A DNA stretch of 64,000 bases, from contig JADJJL010000004.1 of NCBI GenBank assembly GCA_016710265.1, forward strand, positions 157,672 to 221,671, given 5' to 3'. Below are positions 36,629 to 45,626 of this stretch, in pieces. Below the pieces are notes generated by a model that worked only from the letters and a program-made list of their open reading frames with translations, was not told the origin of the DNA and ran no database searches. The stretch's first letter is position 1. Each line of letters starts with the position of its first letter. The position numbers and the translations under genes were made by a program. Source of the DNA: Saprospiraceae bacterium (GTDB lineage Bacteria; Bacteroidota; Bacteroidia; Chitinophagales; Saprospiraceae).

Positions 36629-36951
36629 TGTAAATCAGGTATATATAAATTATATTAGTTGCAAATATATAAAATATTACAGAAATGAATGTATTTCTAA
36701 ATTTTTGTGTCAAGTTGAAACCAGTTTGAGATCATTTTTTATCAACAATTTTGATTTTTACGTTTAGGCGAGGTTCTGATAAGCTTTTCAAATATAAATT
36801 GTTAAAATGAATATGTATAATACGTTATAATATAATATTTAAAACATGTTAAAAAGATTTAATATGATAAAATTTTAATCTGTGAAAGCAAACAACCAAC
36901 ATTTATATACCAGAGACGTTGTTGAGTGGTAAATCATCTAAAATTATTTTC
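36629..36951. other. AT-rich divergent intergenic region
   Basis: These 323 bp separate the start codons of the DUF6089 gene and the subtilase gene. They are very AT-rich. They contain one recognisable -7 element for the leftward gene (CAAATATA on the plus strand at 36662-36669). I cannot assign a confident rightward promoter. No open frame worth reporting is present. Confidence 0.5.
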
Positions 36952-38652
36952 ATGAAATTTGTAATTCACATCTTCGCTTTTCTCATTTTTGTATTCAATG
37001 TAGAAAATACATTTGCACAAGCCAGCGTCCCAAAAAATTGGTTTAACTTAGACCCGCAAGCAGATGGCTTTAATGGAGTATCCTCTGACAAAGCACACAA
37101 GGAACTTTTGACGGGTAGAGTTTCTAAGCAGGTTATTGTGGCCATATTAGATTCAGGGGTGGAAGTCGATCACGATGACCTAAAATCGGTGATGTGGATC
37201 AATCCCGGGGAAATTGCAAACAATGGTATAGACGATGATAAAAATGGATACATCGACGATATCCATGGATGGAATTTTATTGGTGGAGCAAACGGAAACG
37301 TAGGTGCTGACACTTATGAAACCACACGCCTTTACGCTCAGATGAGATATAAATATGATAATGCAGATCCTGATAAACTCAATAAAACACAGAAAAAGGA
37401 ATTCATTGAGTATCTAAAACTAAAAAATGATGTAGAGAGCAGAAGGACAAGCGCTAAAGGCAATCTGGATGCCATCATGGCTACCCAGAATCAGGTGATG
37501 GCTGGTATAGATGCAGTGGTCGAAGCGCTCGGAAAAAAACCTCTCACCATGGAGAACCTCGATATGATTGAAGAAAATGATTCAAAAAAATTATCGATGG
37601 GTGTGGCCATTGCAAAAAATATTATTACCCAGGATCCTGATCTCAAAACCGGAGCTGACCTAAAATCTTTTATCACCAAAGAATACAGCGATGGAATAGA
37701 TCATTTTACGAAAGAATTGGAGTACAATTTTAATCCAGATTTCGACAGCCGCAAAATCGTTGGTGACCAATATTCCAATGTAGATGAAAAATACTATGGC
37801 AACAATGACTTTGAAGGACCTGAAGCATCTCACGGAACCCACGTTGCAGGTTGTGTAGCGGCAGCAAGAGGAAATGGAGTTGGAATGGATGGTGTAGCCA
37901 CCAATGTACGCATCATGAGTGTGCGTTGTGTTCCAGACGGAGATGAGAGAGACAAAGATGTGGCCAATGCCATTCGCTATGCGGTGGACAACGGAGCATC
38001 TGTCATCAACATGAGTTTTGGAAAAGGCCATTCTCCACAAAAGGATGCGGTGGATGCTGCTGTAAAATATGCGGCTTCCAAAGATGTATTGATCGTACAT
38101 GCTGCTGGTAATGGATCAGCAGATATTGACAAGGTGGATAATTTTCCAAATAAATATTATAAAAAGAAAAAATTTCTAAGTTCCAATAAAGCCAAAAACT
38201 GGCTAGAGATTGGGGCACTCTCACATGAAAAAGGCAGTGGAATGATTGCCGGTTTTTCCAATTATGGAAAAAAGAATGTGGATTTTTTCTCTCCCGGAAT
38301 GTTGATTTATTCCACCGTTCCGGACAATGGATACCAAAATCTTCAAGGCACTTCCATGGCAGCTCCGATTGCAGCAGGAGTAGCAGCCATGATTCGCAGT
38401 CATTTTCCAACCTTAACCGCAGAACAAGTCGCGGATGTGATGAGAAAATCGGTTGTAAAATCGGACATTGCAGTCAAGGTTCCTGGTAAAGAAGGCGGTT
38501 CTAAAAAATTATCAGAATTGTGTTCTACAGGTGGTTATGTAAATGCTTATCAAGCTGTAATGTTGGCTTCTAAGACCAAAGGCAAAAAGAAAGTAAAAGG
38601 ATGGTCTGATCCAGGACCCATCGTGCCAGGGGATGGTACTCCAAGGACTTAA
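36952..38652 (+). CDS. Secreted S8 family serine protease (subtilisin-like)
   Basis: A 566-residue subtilase with a signal peptide (MKFVIHIFAFLIFVFNVENTFA). The catalytic triad is visible: Asp in AILDSGVEVDHDD near residue 60, His in HGTHVAGCVAA near 295, and Ser in GTSMAAPIAAGVAAM near 475. An insert of about 170 residues, mostly charged helix, separates the Asp and His motifs, a pattern common in Bacteroidota subtilases. No T9SS sorting domain is evident; the C-terminus is short and basic, so it may stay periplasmic or associate with the outer membrane. ATG 36952 gives the signal peptide; the TTG at 36919 would precede it with polar residues. Confidence 0.9.
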   Translation: MKFVIHIFAFLIFVFNVENTFAQASVPKNWFNLDPQADGFNGVSSDKAHKELLTGRVSKQVIVAILDSGVEVDHDDLKSVMWINPGEIANNGIDDDKNGYIDDIHGWNFIGGANGNVGADTYETTRLYAQMRYKYDNADPDKLNKTQKKEFIEYLKLKNDVESRRTSAKGNLDAIMATQNQVMAGIDAVVEALGKKPLTMENLDMIEENDSKKLSMGVAIAKNIITQDPDLKTGADLKSFITKEYSDGIDHFTKELEYNFNPDFDSRKIVGDQYSNVDEKYYGNNDFEGPEASHGTHVAGCVAAARGNGVGMDGVATNVRIMSVRCVPDGDERDKDVANAIRYAVDNGASVINMSFGKGHSPQKDAVDAAVKYAASKDVLIVHAAGNGSADIDKVDNFPNKYYKKKKFLSSNKAKNWLEIGALSHEKGSGMIAGFSNYGKKNVDFFSPGMLIYSTVPDNGYQNLQGTSMAAPIAAGVAAMIRSHFPTLTAEQVADVMRKSVVKSDIAVKVPGKEGGSKKLSELCSTGGYVNAYQAVMLASKTKGKKKVKGWSDPGPIVPGDGTPRT

Positions 38653-39517
38653 TTAGTTTTAAGTTAATAAGTTTTAAGTTGCGATTTGCGATTTCATGAA
38701 TTCCGTTGACAGGTTTGTTATAACTTGTAACCAACTGTTTTAAATAAACGAAGATAATCTCACCACAGTTGAAGTTAACTGCATTGTTTATGAGGCCATA
38801 GGTATTAGTGATTTTAGTTAAACCAATACGCAACTTCCGCATTTTAGTTCGCTAAAAGTGTACCTTCGATTTTCAATTTGACTGATTAATTATTCTTCTA
38901 TATGCCCTATGTGTAATCTTTATGCTCTATGTGGTAAGGAAATCACTCATTTTCAAATTTTCAAATTTCCATGGCGTCGACTAAGAAGAAAAGTTTAACA
39001 TTTCAAATTTTGTTGTAAAAAATTAATAAACCTTTGTTTCCTCAAGATCCAATTCTTTCTTCACCAAGATACCACACTGGGGCCTGCGTTGGTTGTTATA
39101 ACAAGGTTCGGTTCCCAAGTTGACTGGTCTATTGGCATATCAAATAGAAAATCTTTTAACATTAATTCGAGAAAGTCTGTCCAACGTTTGTTTGCTATCG
39201 CACCATTCCTTCACTAACTCGCTCTAGCTCGGCATTTTGAATGTTTTGCTACATCGCTTTTCCTTCATCCTCCATTTTCAAGTATTTCAATATTAATTTT
39301 CCAATTCTTCCAATCCTCATTTGATTAATAGACTAATTGGCTCATTGACTAATTTTCCCATCTCATATTAATCCTTTCAAATGGTTTAAATCAAGGTAGT
39401 ATTGCAAGAATCTGTGACATTGGTTACACAAGGTAGACTCAAACCAGCGGGAACTAAACCATTGTCCTTGGTTTTTGCTTATATTTTATCAACTTTGCGG
39501 CAATCCAGATAAACAGC
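38653..39517. other. 865-bp gene-free stretch
   Basis: I find no convincing gene. It holds low-complexity phrases typical of decayed intergenic DNA: repeated TTTTAAGTT near 38660-38680, CTATATGCCCTATGTG followed by CTCTATGTGG near 38900-38940, and a run alternating ACTAATTGGCTCATTGACTA near 39330-39352. The right end (39468-39497) holds a plausible promoter for the next gene. Confidence 0.5.
39468..39497 (+). promoter_or_regulatory. Probable promoter of the fused E1 dehydrogenase gene
   Basis: TTG at 39468-39470, a 19-bp spacer and CAACTTTG at 39490-39497, one base off TAnnTTTG, then CGGCA. The ATG is 20 bp downstream. Confidence 0.5.
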
Positions 39518-41578
39518 ATGGCTTCAAAAATAAACAAGGGCATTTTAAAAAAGGCGTTTTCCCTTATGGCTACTGCCAAAGCCATGACCGAAATCTACGA
39601 GGGCAATTTTAAAATGGTGTCCAAATACGTGCACGCCACTTCCAGGGGACACGAAGCCATACAGATCGCTTTGGGGATGCAACTTACACCTCAGGATTAT
39701 CTATCCGCCTACTACAGGGATGACGCTATGTTGCTTTCCATTGGAATGCGACCTTATGAATTGATGCTTCAACTAATGGCGAAAAAAGATGATCCTTTTT
39801 CCGGTGGGAGGACCTATTATTCACATCCTAGCCTCAAAGATCCTGATAAACCAAAAATACCACATCAATCTTCTGCAACAGGCATGCAAGCCATTCCTAC
39901 GACGGGAATTGCTCTTGGATTGTGGTATCAGGAAAAAATGAATTTTCAAAAATCAAACAAAGAGATGCCACTTGTGGTATGTTCTTTGGGTGATGCCTCC
40001 ATTACCGAAGGCGAGGTGGCGGAAGCACTACACATGGCATCCCTCAAATCGCTTCCCATCCTTTATCTGGTTCAAGACAATGAATGGGATATTTCTGCAC
40101 ACAGTTCGGAGATCAGAAAAGGAGATGCCATGGATTTTGGAAAAGGTTTTCCGGGTTTGCAATTGGAATCCATCGATGGTACCGACTTTGATACAGCTTA
40201 TCAGACCATTGATAAAATCTTCAAAGACATCCGAAAAAACAGAAGACCCTGGCTTTTACATGCCAAAGTTCCCTTGCTGAACCACCACACCTCTGGGGTT
40301 AGGAAGGAATGGTATCGCGATGATCTTGAATCAGCAGGTAAAATGGATCCTTATCCAAAATTAAAAAATCTACTTTTAAATCAGGGTTTTGAACCCTCTG
40401 AAATAGAACAAATAGAAAAAGAATCATTGGATCTGGTGGCGTTAGATTTTGTCCTAGCAAACCAAGCCGATGACCCACAACCCAAAGACCTTTATCTTCA
40501 TGATTTTGCACCCACGCCCGTGTTGGAAGAGCTTGGACAACGACGCCCTGAATCAGGTTCCGAAAAAGTCATGGTGGATTGTGCCTTGTTTGCAGTGGAA
40601 GAGTTGATGCGTAAACATCCGGAATGTCTGTTGTATGGTCAGGATGTGGGCAGAAGACTTGGAGGAGTATTTAGAGAAGCCGCCACACTAGCTGATAAAT
40701 TTGGTGACCACCGGGTGTTTAATACTCCAATACAGGAAGCTTTTATCGTGGGATCTACGGTTGGAATGTCAGCGGTAGGGCTTAAACCAATTGTGGAAGT
40801 TCAATTTGCAGATTACATATGGCCGGGTCTCAACCAGTTGTTTACAGAAGTGGCAAGATCTTGTTTTTTAACCATGGGAAAATATCCGGTGAGCATGATT
40901 TTAAGAGTGCCGATCGGTGCCTATGGCAGCGGTGGTCCGTACCATTCGTCTTGTGTGGAATCTGTCGTGGCCAATATCAAAGGAGTCAAAATAGCCTTTC
41001 CTTCCAATGGTGCGGATCTGAAAGGTTTGATGAAAGCGGCTTATTATGACCCTAACCCGGTCGTCATTTTTGAACACAAAGGACTTTACTGGTCCAAGGT
41101 GCCCGGTACCGATGCAGCCAAAGTCATTATGCCGGATGAAGATTATATTTTACCATTAGGTAAAGCCAATTTGGTTTTAGAAGCTGAAGCCGAGCAAATA
41201 GAAAATGGAAATGCCATTTGTGTGGTCACCTATGGCATGGGCGTACACTGGGCTTTAAATGCTGCTAAAAATTTTAATGGCCTGGTGAGTATTTTAGATT
41301 TAAGAACCTTGGTTCCCTTAGACACCGAACAAATATATGAACAGGTTAAAAAGCATCATCGCTGTATAGTGTTGACGGAAGAAACGATCGAAAATAGTTT
41401 TGCACAAGCTTTGGCCGGTAGGATAGGGGAGTTTTGTTTTGAGTATTTAGACGCTCCTGTAAAAAGCATGGGCTCTGCCAATTTGCCCGCAGTTCCACTC
41501 AATACCATTCTTGAGCAGGAGATGATTCCAAATGCAGATAAGTTGAGCAAACTTATTACAGAAATTCTAAATTATTAA
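39518..41578 (+). CDS. Thiamine-dependent 2-oxoacid dehydrogenase E1, fused alpha and beta subunits
   Basis: The 686-residue protein joins both E1 subunits of a branched-chain-type 2-oxoacid dehydrogenase. The alpha part (about 1-330) has the substrate and ThDP-binding region GDASITEGEVAEALHMASL and then QDNEWDIS, where N-x-W/Y usually follows. The beta part (about 345-686) has GQDVGRRLGGVFREA, TPIQEAFIVGSTVGMSAVGLKPIVEVQFADY and EHKGLYW. E1 decarboxylates the 2-oxoacid and passes the acyl group to the lipoyl E2. No E2 or E3 is adjacent. Fused E1 proteins are common in Bacteroidota. Confidence 0.9.
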   Translation: MASKINKGILKKAFSLMATAKAMTEIYEGNFKMVSKYVHATSRGHEAIQIALGMQLTPQDYLSAYYRDDAMLLSIGMRPYELMLQLMAKKDDPFSGGRTYYSHPSLKDPDKPKIPHQSSATGMQAIPTTGIALGLWYQEKMNFQKSNKEMPLVVCSLGDASITEGEVAEALHMASLKSLPILYLVQDNEWDISAHSSEIRKGDAMDFGKGFPGLQLESIDGTDFDTAYQTIDKIFKDIRKNRRPWLLHAKVPLLNHHTSGVRKEWYRDDLESAGKMDPYPKLKNLLLNQGFEPSEIEQIEKESLDLVALDFVLANQADDPQPKDLYLHDFAPTPVLEELGQRRPESGSEKVMVDCALFAVEELMRKHPECLLYGQDVGRRLGGVFREAATLADKFGDHRVFNTPIQEAFIVGSTVGMSAVGLKPIVEVQFADYIWPGLNQLFTEVARSCFLTMGKYPVSMILRVPIGAYGSGGPYHSSCVESVVANIKGVKIAFPSNGADLKGLMKAAYYDPNPVVIFEHKGLYWSKVPGTDAAKVIMPDEDYILPLGKANLVLEAEAEQIENGNAICVVTYGMGVHWALNAAKNFNGLVSILDLRTLVPLDTEQIYEQVKKHHRCIVLTEETIENSFAQALAGRIGEFCFEYLDAPVKSMGSANLPAVPLNTILEQEMIPNADKLSKLITEILNY

Positions 41579-41587
41579 AACCGATCA

Positions 41588-42479
41588 ATGAATCAATATT
41601 GGGATCTTATCCAACAATCGTATCAGGGTTATTGGAATTATCTGATTTCAGAAATGGCATGGAACCACCCTTACAAACCCTGGTATGAAAATTATTTTTA
41701 TGCCTTGATTTTATTGTCCGTTTTGGTATGGACGGTTGAAATAATTTTTCCTTGGAGAAGGAATCAGGCCATTTTTAGGAAAAGACTTTTGGTTGGATGG
41801 ATTTTATATGTTCTTTAATTTTTTTCTTTTTTCATTGGTAGCTTACAATGCTTTGTCCAATGTAGCGGTGGATCTTTTTAATCAGTTTTTAGGACTTTTT
41901 GGAATCAACAATTTGGTGGCCATACAATTGGGCTCCTTGCCTAAATGGACCCAATTAATGATCATGTTTGTGATTGCGGATTTTATTCAATGGAATGTAC
42001 ACAGGATGCTCCATCGCGTATCATGGATGTGGGAATTTCACAAGGTGCATCACAGCGTGGAACAGATGGGATTTGCAGCCCATTTGCGGTTTCATTTTAT
42101 GGAAACGATCATTTATAAAACCTGTCAATACATTCCTTTGGCCATGTTGGGTTTTGGAATACAGGATTTTTTCATCATCCATTTTATTGCCTTGTTGATC
42201 GGGCATATCAATCACGCCAACTTAAATGTGACTTACGGTCCGTTTAAATATCTTCTCAACAATCCGGTCATGCACATTTGGCACCATGCCAAGGATTTGC
42301 CTTCAGAAAAAAGATATGGTGTCAATTTTGGATTGAGTCTGAGTATTTGGGATTATTTATTTAAAACCGATTACATTCCTTCCGATGGAAGAGACATTGC
42401 TCTGGGTTTTGAAAAAATTGAAAAATATCCTACTGGATTTTGGAGCCATATTTTGGCACCATTTAAAAAATCAACATGA
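41588..42479 (+). pseudogene. Sterol desaturase/fatty acid hydroxylase family gene, split by a +1 frameshift
   Basis: Two reading frames make one protein of about 296 residues if a single A is removed from the AAAA run at 41780-41783. The first frame runs from ATG 41588 to a stop at 41818. The second supplies ...KDFWLDGFYMFFNFFLFS and continues to 42479. The second part carries all the di-iron histidine motifs: HRMLH, HKVHH, HINH and HIWHH. Flanking membrane helices fit an integral membrane hydroxylase. The lesion sits in a short homopolymer, so a sequencing or assembly error is as likely as a real mutation. If real, the enzyme is lost unless ribosomes slip. The next gene overlaps its stop as ATGA. 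Confidence 0.85.
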
Positions 42480-42703
42480 AAGAACAACCAAATTATTTAT
42501 TATTGGCTTTATTCGCCAGCCTTACACTGGGTTTAGCACCCTTTTATCCGGAACCACATATTGTTGGCAAAATTCGGTGGGTCATAGGCGGAGCAAATGG
42601 GATGTCAGCAATGGATTGGTTGGATCTATGTTGGCACGGAGCGCCTTGGGTCATTTTGATTGTTTTGCTGATCAGAAAAATGATGAAGCCTAAGGTCCTT
42701 TAA
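42476..42703 (+). CDS. Small membrane protein of unknown function
   Basis: A 75-residue protein with two predicted membrane helices (about 6-24 and 54-70). Between them lies a loop containing IRWVIGGANGMSAMDWLDL. It overlaps the desaturase stop by four bases (ATGA), so the two are probably co-expressed, and it may assist that enzyme in the membrane. I do not recognise a family. Confidence 0.7.
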   Translation: MKEQPNYLLLALFASLTLGLAPFYPEPHIVGKIRWVIGGANGMSAMDWLDLCWHGAPWVILIVLLIRKMMKPKVL

Positions 42704-42813
42704 TATAATTATAAATTTACTAGAATTTTTACGAATTTTATTCATCACATTCATCTGTGTCCATCCATGGAATCTGTGAGAAAAACATTTGTATTATCGA
42801 ATTCTAGAAAATT

Positions 42814-43674
42814 TTAATTTTGGTATATTTTTAAACCAAGTTTGGTTTTAAAATTTTCTGCGATGTCTTTGGCGACCAATTGCAATTCTTTATTGTTTTT
42901 TTGGTTAAAGATTGGTTTTCTTTTTTCTAGAAACGCACTCACGCCTTCTAAATAATCATCCGATTCACCGGCAAGACATTTTAACTCATCCTCTAATTGA
43001 GTTTGGTTTTCCAAATCATTTCCCATTGATTGGGTCAAAGCCATTTTAGTATATTGTAATGACAGGGAAGGGAGCTGACAAAGTTGCATTGCAATGGAAT
43101 GGACTTCAGTTTCAAAGAGATCATCTTTCACCACTGCATAAATCATGCCCATTTTTTCAGCATCTGTGGCGCTTATTTTATTTCCCAACAATAAGTGGCC
43201 CATGGACTTTTGCATACCTATCAAACGAGGTAAAAAATAGGTGCTTCCACTACCCGGTGTTAGTCCGATTTTAGAAAAAGCCTGAATAAAAAAAGCAGAT
43301 TCTGAAGCAACAATTAAATCACAAGCCAAAGCGAAAACTGCACCCGCACCGGCTGCAACTCCATTGACAGCTGCAATGACCGGTTTTCCCATGGATTTAA
43401 TTTTGGATACAATGGGATTGTGATTTTGTGTGAGAACTTTTCTAATGCTAGGAGCTTCATCGCAAATCATTTCACCTAAATCTTGACCTGCACAAAATGA
43501 TTTTCCACTACCTGTAAGAATGACAACTCGCACATCAGGATCCTCATCAGCCAAATCTAAATATTGTTGTATTTGTAATGCCATTTCAGTATTGATACTG
43601 TTATGGTTTTCTGGATTACATAATTGGATGGTGGCAATTTCTTTGGATTTTGAATACAGAATTGTTTTTTTCAT
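42814..43674 (-). CDS. Enoyl-CoA hydratase/isomerase family protein (PaaG-like)
   Basis: A 286-residue crotonase-fold protein. SFCAGQDLGEM near residue 60 and AAVNGVAAGAGAVFALACD near 105 are the oxyanion-hole segments, and GLTPGSGSTYFLPRLIG near 138 is the following active-site region. The AGQDL and GLTPGSG wording is that of PaaG-type isomerases of phenylacetate degradation, but no other paa gene is present, so the substrate is open. The C-terminus extends about 20 residues beyond the usual length. A TAGCTTTG -7 element lies at 43694-43701 on the minus strand. Confidence 0.87.
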   Translation of the reverse strand: MKKTILYSKSKEIATIQLCNPENHNSINTEMALQIQQYLDLADEDPDVRVVILTGSGKSFCAGQDLGEMICDEAPSIRKVLTQNHNPIVSKIKSMGKPVIAAVNGVAAGAGAVFALACDLIVASESAFFIQAFSKIGLTPGSGSTYFLPRLIGMQKSMGHLLLGNKISATDAEKMGMIYAVVKDDLFETEVHSIAMQLCQLPSLSLQYTKMALTQSMGNDLENQTQLEDELKCLAGESDDYLEGVSAFLEKRKPIFNQKNNKELQLVAKDIAENFKTKLGLKIYQN

Positions 43675-43780
43675 TATTACTTTTTTGATGGCACAAAGCT
43701 AGCATGGGTATGAACCATTCTGCATTACACAAATTGTAAAAAAGCATCAAAAAGTATAAAAGTGAACTTTCTAAGTGGAA

Positions 43781-45568
43781 TTAATTTGCATGAATTTGGG
43801 AGGAATCCATTTGAAGATTTACCAAATTCTTATAAATCCCATCTTGAATATTAATCAAAAGCTGGTGATTTCCTGACTCTGCTATCTTTCCATCTTTTAA
43901 AACATAAATGCGATCTGCATCCCGGATGGTGGATAATCTATGAGCAATAATAATGGACGTTCTGTTCCTCATTAATTTTTCAAGCGCATCCTGCACCAAT
44001 TTTTCTGATTCAGAATCTAAGGATGAAGTAGCTTCGTCCAATATTAATATAGAAGGATCTCGCAAAATCGCTCTGGCAATGGCAATGCGCTGTTTCTGGC
44101 CACCACTCAACTTGATGCCCCTTTCACCAACCACCGTATCAAAGCCATCTGGAAATCCTTGAATAAATTCAATGGAATTGGATTTTTCTGCGGCATCTAA
44201 CAATTCAGATTCTGAAGCTTCAGGCTTACCATACATGATGTTTTCTCTGATGGTGCCACCAAATAAAATGACATCTTGTGGTACAATGGCAATGTTTCGA
44301 CGGAAGCTCCAAAGATCATATTCATGGACATTTTTACCATCCACCAAAATTTCTCCCTGATTTGTGTCGTAAAACCTCATCACCAGTTGGGCTATGGTCG
44401 ATTTACCTGCGCCACTTTGGCCTACCAGTGCAATGCGTTCTCCTTTATTGACTACAAAACTGATGTCATTTAATACTTTGACATCATTTCTGGATGGATA
44501 TGAAAAATGTACATTTTTAAACTCAACTTTGCCCTCAAGTTTAATATAATGGTCTTCCTGATATTGATCAATGTCGATTTCATCATTTCTGTCCAGGATG
44601 TCTTGAATTCGCTCGGTGGCGCCTATGGATCCTGCCAAGGTGGAATATAAATTTCCAATTCCGGCGATGGCTCCACCTATAATTCCGGTATAAATTATAA
44701 ATGAAAATAAATCTCCTGCTTCCATTTCACCGGATTGAACTAATAAAGCACCCCTCCATAAAATAAAAAATAAACCACCAAATAAAACCGTGATGATAAA
44801 AATAAAAAAGAGTCCTCTCATTCGGGCATAATTCATGGAAATGCCAACCATTTGTTCGATGGACTTACCAAAGCGTTTCGTTTCATATAACTCATTTGTA
44901 AATGCTTTGACGATGGAAAAAGCCTGAAAACTTTCTTCCACGATGATGTTGGTTTCTGCCAGGGCGTCTTGTCTTTTCTTTGAAAGTGTTCGAATGTATT
45001 TTCCAAATAATACGGAACTCACCACGATCACAGGAAAGGTAAGTAACATAATAAGAGATAAATGGGGAGCAAGGTAAGCGATGATAAAAACTCCTAAAAC
45101 CAATATGACGATTTGTCTTATAAATTCAGCAAGCGTAATGGAAAAAGCGTTTTGTAATTGTTCCACATCTGCGGTCAAGCGGCTGGTTAGTTCGCCGACT
45201 CTCTGACTTTCGAAAAAAACCAAATCCTGGCTGATGAGTTTTTGGTAAAGGGCTTTCCTCACATCCGCAATACCGTATTCTGAAACCCTTGCAAAATAGA
45301 TGGTCCTAAAATAAGAGAGCAATCCCTGGATGACCAAAATTACTAAAAACAGAAGTCCAAAATCACCAACATCCAAGGACCATTTTCCCTTGCCTATGGC
45401 AGTGTTGGCCATTTCACCAGCGGCGGCAGGGAAGATCATAAACATAGAACTGGATATGACCAAACACAACATCCCCAGGATAAATGACCAGCGGTAAGGA
45501 CGGATGAATCTAAAAATGCGGTATGCTTTTAAAAGCCCTTGCTTGTTGAGCTTTGGTTTTTCTGACAT
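43781..45568 (-). CDS. ABC exporter, fused membrane and ATPase domains (MsbA-like)
   Basis: The 595-residue half-transporter has six membrane helices in residues 1-310 and a complete ATPase domain after that. Walker A is GQSGAGKST, the signature is LSGGQKQRIAIARAIL, Walker B is ILILDEATSSLD, and the H-loop is IIAHRLSTI. It should act as a homodimer exporting a lipid, peptide or drug. MsbA-like lipid export is plausible, but the substrate cannot be read from sequence. Its motifs are intact, unlike the FtsE-like protein at 18853. Confidence 0.92.
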   Translation of the reverse strand: MSEKPKLNKQGLLKAYRIFRFIRPYRWSFILGMLCLVISSSMFMIFPAAAGEMANTAIGKGKWSLDVGDFGLLFLVILVIQGLLSYFRTIYFARVSEYGIADVRKALYQKLISQDLVFFESQRVGELTSRLTADVEQLQNAFSITLAEFIRQIVILVLGVFIIAYLAPHLSLIMLLTFPVIVVSSVLFGKYIRTLSKKRQDALAETNIIVEESFQAFSIVKAFTNELYETKRFGKSIEQMVGISMNYARMRGLFFIFIITVLFGGLFFILWRGALLVQSGEMEAGDLFSFIIYTGIIGGAIAGIGNLYSTLAGSIGATERIQDILDRNDEIDIDQYQEDHYIKLEGKVEFKNVHFSYPSRNDVKVLNDISFVVNKGERIALVGQSGAGKSTIAQLVMRFYDTNQGEILVDGKNVHEYDLWSFRRNIAIVPQDVILFGGTIRENIMYGKPEASESELLDAAEKSNSIEFIQGFPDGFDTVVGERGIKLSGGQKQRIAIARAILRDPSILILDEATSSLDSESEKLVQDALEKLMRNRTSIIIAHRLSTIRDADRIYVLKDGKIAESGNHQLLINIQDGIYKNLVNLQMDSSQIHAN

Positions 45569-45626
45569 GTAGCTACGAACAATAAAAACCTGAAAGTGTT
45601 TTATTGTTCTTCAAGCAAAAAATCAA

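Noticed and set aside
37660..38410. Minus-strand frames opposite the subtilase
   Set aside because: The subtilase catalytic His and Ser motifs lie on the plus strand here, and the antisense frames show no family features.
38570..38842. 90-codon minus-strand frame overlapping the subtilase 3' end
   Set aside because: It overlaps a well-supported gene, has no recognisable motif and consists largely of low-complexity intergenic sequence.
39972..40280. 102-codon alternate frame inside the E1 gene
   Set aside because: It lies wholly inside a conserved ThDP-binding region in another frame.
42704..42813. Possible small RNA between the small membrane protein and enoyl-CoA hydratase
   Set aside because: Only a CATTCATCTGTGTCCATCC-like intergenic phrase is seen, with no stem plus T-run.
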